From Ichthyophonus hoferi (taxonomy: Eukaryota > Opisthokonta > Ichthyosporea > Ichthyophonida > Ichthyophonidae): 20,761 nt of DNA. Where the stretch lies: positions 38,775 through 59,535 of the forward strand of contig NAOQ01000453.1 in the NCBI GenBank assembly GCA_002751075.1. Direction: 5' to 3'. The position numbers and the translations under genes are program-made. Below the pieces are notes generated by a model, which was not told where the DNA came from, ran no database searches, and saw only the letters and a list, made by a program, of their open reading frames with translations. Of the stretch, positions 20,701-20,761 are shown in pieces; positions within the stretch are counted from its first letter, which is position 1; the number at the start of each line of letters is the position of its first letter.

Positions 20701-20761
20701 AAGCCCATAGTGACCTTAAAGGAAGTAGAGGTCAAGACTATGGAGGAGGACGAAGACACCG
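17707..20761 (+). CDS. LRR / coiled-coil / Ran-binding-domain protein (5' part, runs off window)
   Basis: Twelve exons give 470 residues in one frame up to the window edge: 17707-17782, 17891-18100, 18415-18491, 18580-18706, 18793-18900, 19292-19332, 19510-19552, 19623-19667, 19736-20140, 20311-20375, 20466-20576 and 20659-20761. Residues about 48-170 hold five or six leucine-rich repeats of about 23 residues (VRLRHNKLTKMP, LMELDVSQNRIEVV, LQILNLKGNNISSLP, LRSLDLQNNPLDTLP). An acidic Ser/Thr linker follows. Exons 8-9 then encode a Gln- and Leu-rich helical region, probably coiled coil (about 230-350). Next comes a Pro/Ala/Thr-rich linker and an acidic segment (NDDEVEEHEAQ). The last residues, VDFKPIVTLKEVEVKTMEED, closely match the opening of RanBP1/RanBP2 Ran-binding domains (F-x-P-I-V, then E-V-K-T-x-E-E-D-E). 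Binding to Ran-GTP is inferred from this partial domain. RanGAP1 also has LRRs, but of a different, longer type. The start is the first Met after an upstream TATA-like site, and no earlier exon was seen. Confidence 0.85.

Noticed and set aside
1-20761. Search for transposons, retroelement or virus-like copies, tRNA and rRNA
   Set aside because: No terminal inverted or long terminal repeats, no recognisable transposase, reverse transcriptase, integrase or capsid motif, and no tRNA cloverleaf or rRNA core was seen by eye. The faint pogo-like peptide at 2313-2438 is not enough for a call.

Overview
The window looks like a piece of a compact animal genome. Genes are split into many small exons with short GT-AG introns, several starts lie close to neighbouring genes, and the proteins are metazoan-type. 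A sponge or other early-branching animal would fit, but the sequence alone does not fix the species. No rRNA, tRNA, CRISPR array or bacterial operon structure was seen. Intact transposase, reverse transcriptase or capsid-type genes were not found either.

Layout. Positions 1-5,300 are very AT-rich, with degenerate ATT/AAT tracts and a short tandem repeat. Here I can support only fragments: the 3' end of a minus-strand gene at the left edge (exons 940-857 and 255-58), a possible tiny minus-strand two-exon gene (3221-3005) and a possible plus-strand terminal exon (2313-2438). None of these is recognised. From about 5,300 onward GC content rises and four well-supported genes follow: cyclophilin E (PPIE, 10 exons, plus, 5337-9235); a YJU2B/CCDC130 (Saf4-type) splicing factor (12 exons, plus, 11874-15007); a stand-alone Trm9-like tRNA wobble-uridine methyltransferase (9 exons, minus, 16689-15048); and the first 12 coding exons of a leucine-rich-repeat / coiled-coil protein that runs into the start of a Ran-binding domain at the right edge (plus, 17707-20761 and beyond). 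For the four genes every exon join was checked by hand: reading frames are continuous across all 39 introns and each has GT-AG ends.

Function and arrangement. PPIE and YJU2B are both spliceosome-associated proteins. The methyltransferase modifies tRNA anticodons, and the Ran-binding domain points to the nuclear transport system, so the block is rich in nuclear and RNA housekeeping functions, although nothing shows that they are co-regulated. YJU2B and the methyltransferase converge with stop codons only 40 bp apart. The methyltransferase and the LRR gene diverge from a 1-kb spacer carrying E2F-like, E-box and CRE-half-site motifs.

The most interesting items are the apparently unusual LRR + coiled-coil + RanBD architecture, and an 8-mer (TGATTGGT/ACCAATCA) present nine times in introns of three adjacent genes and in no exon. 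Next come a small minus-strand open frame with its own poly(A) signal inside a YJU2B intron, and the isolated start-codon exon of YJU2B.
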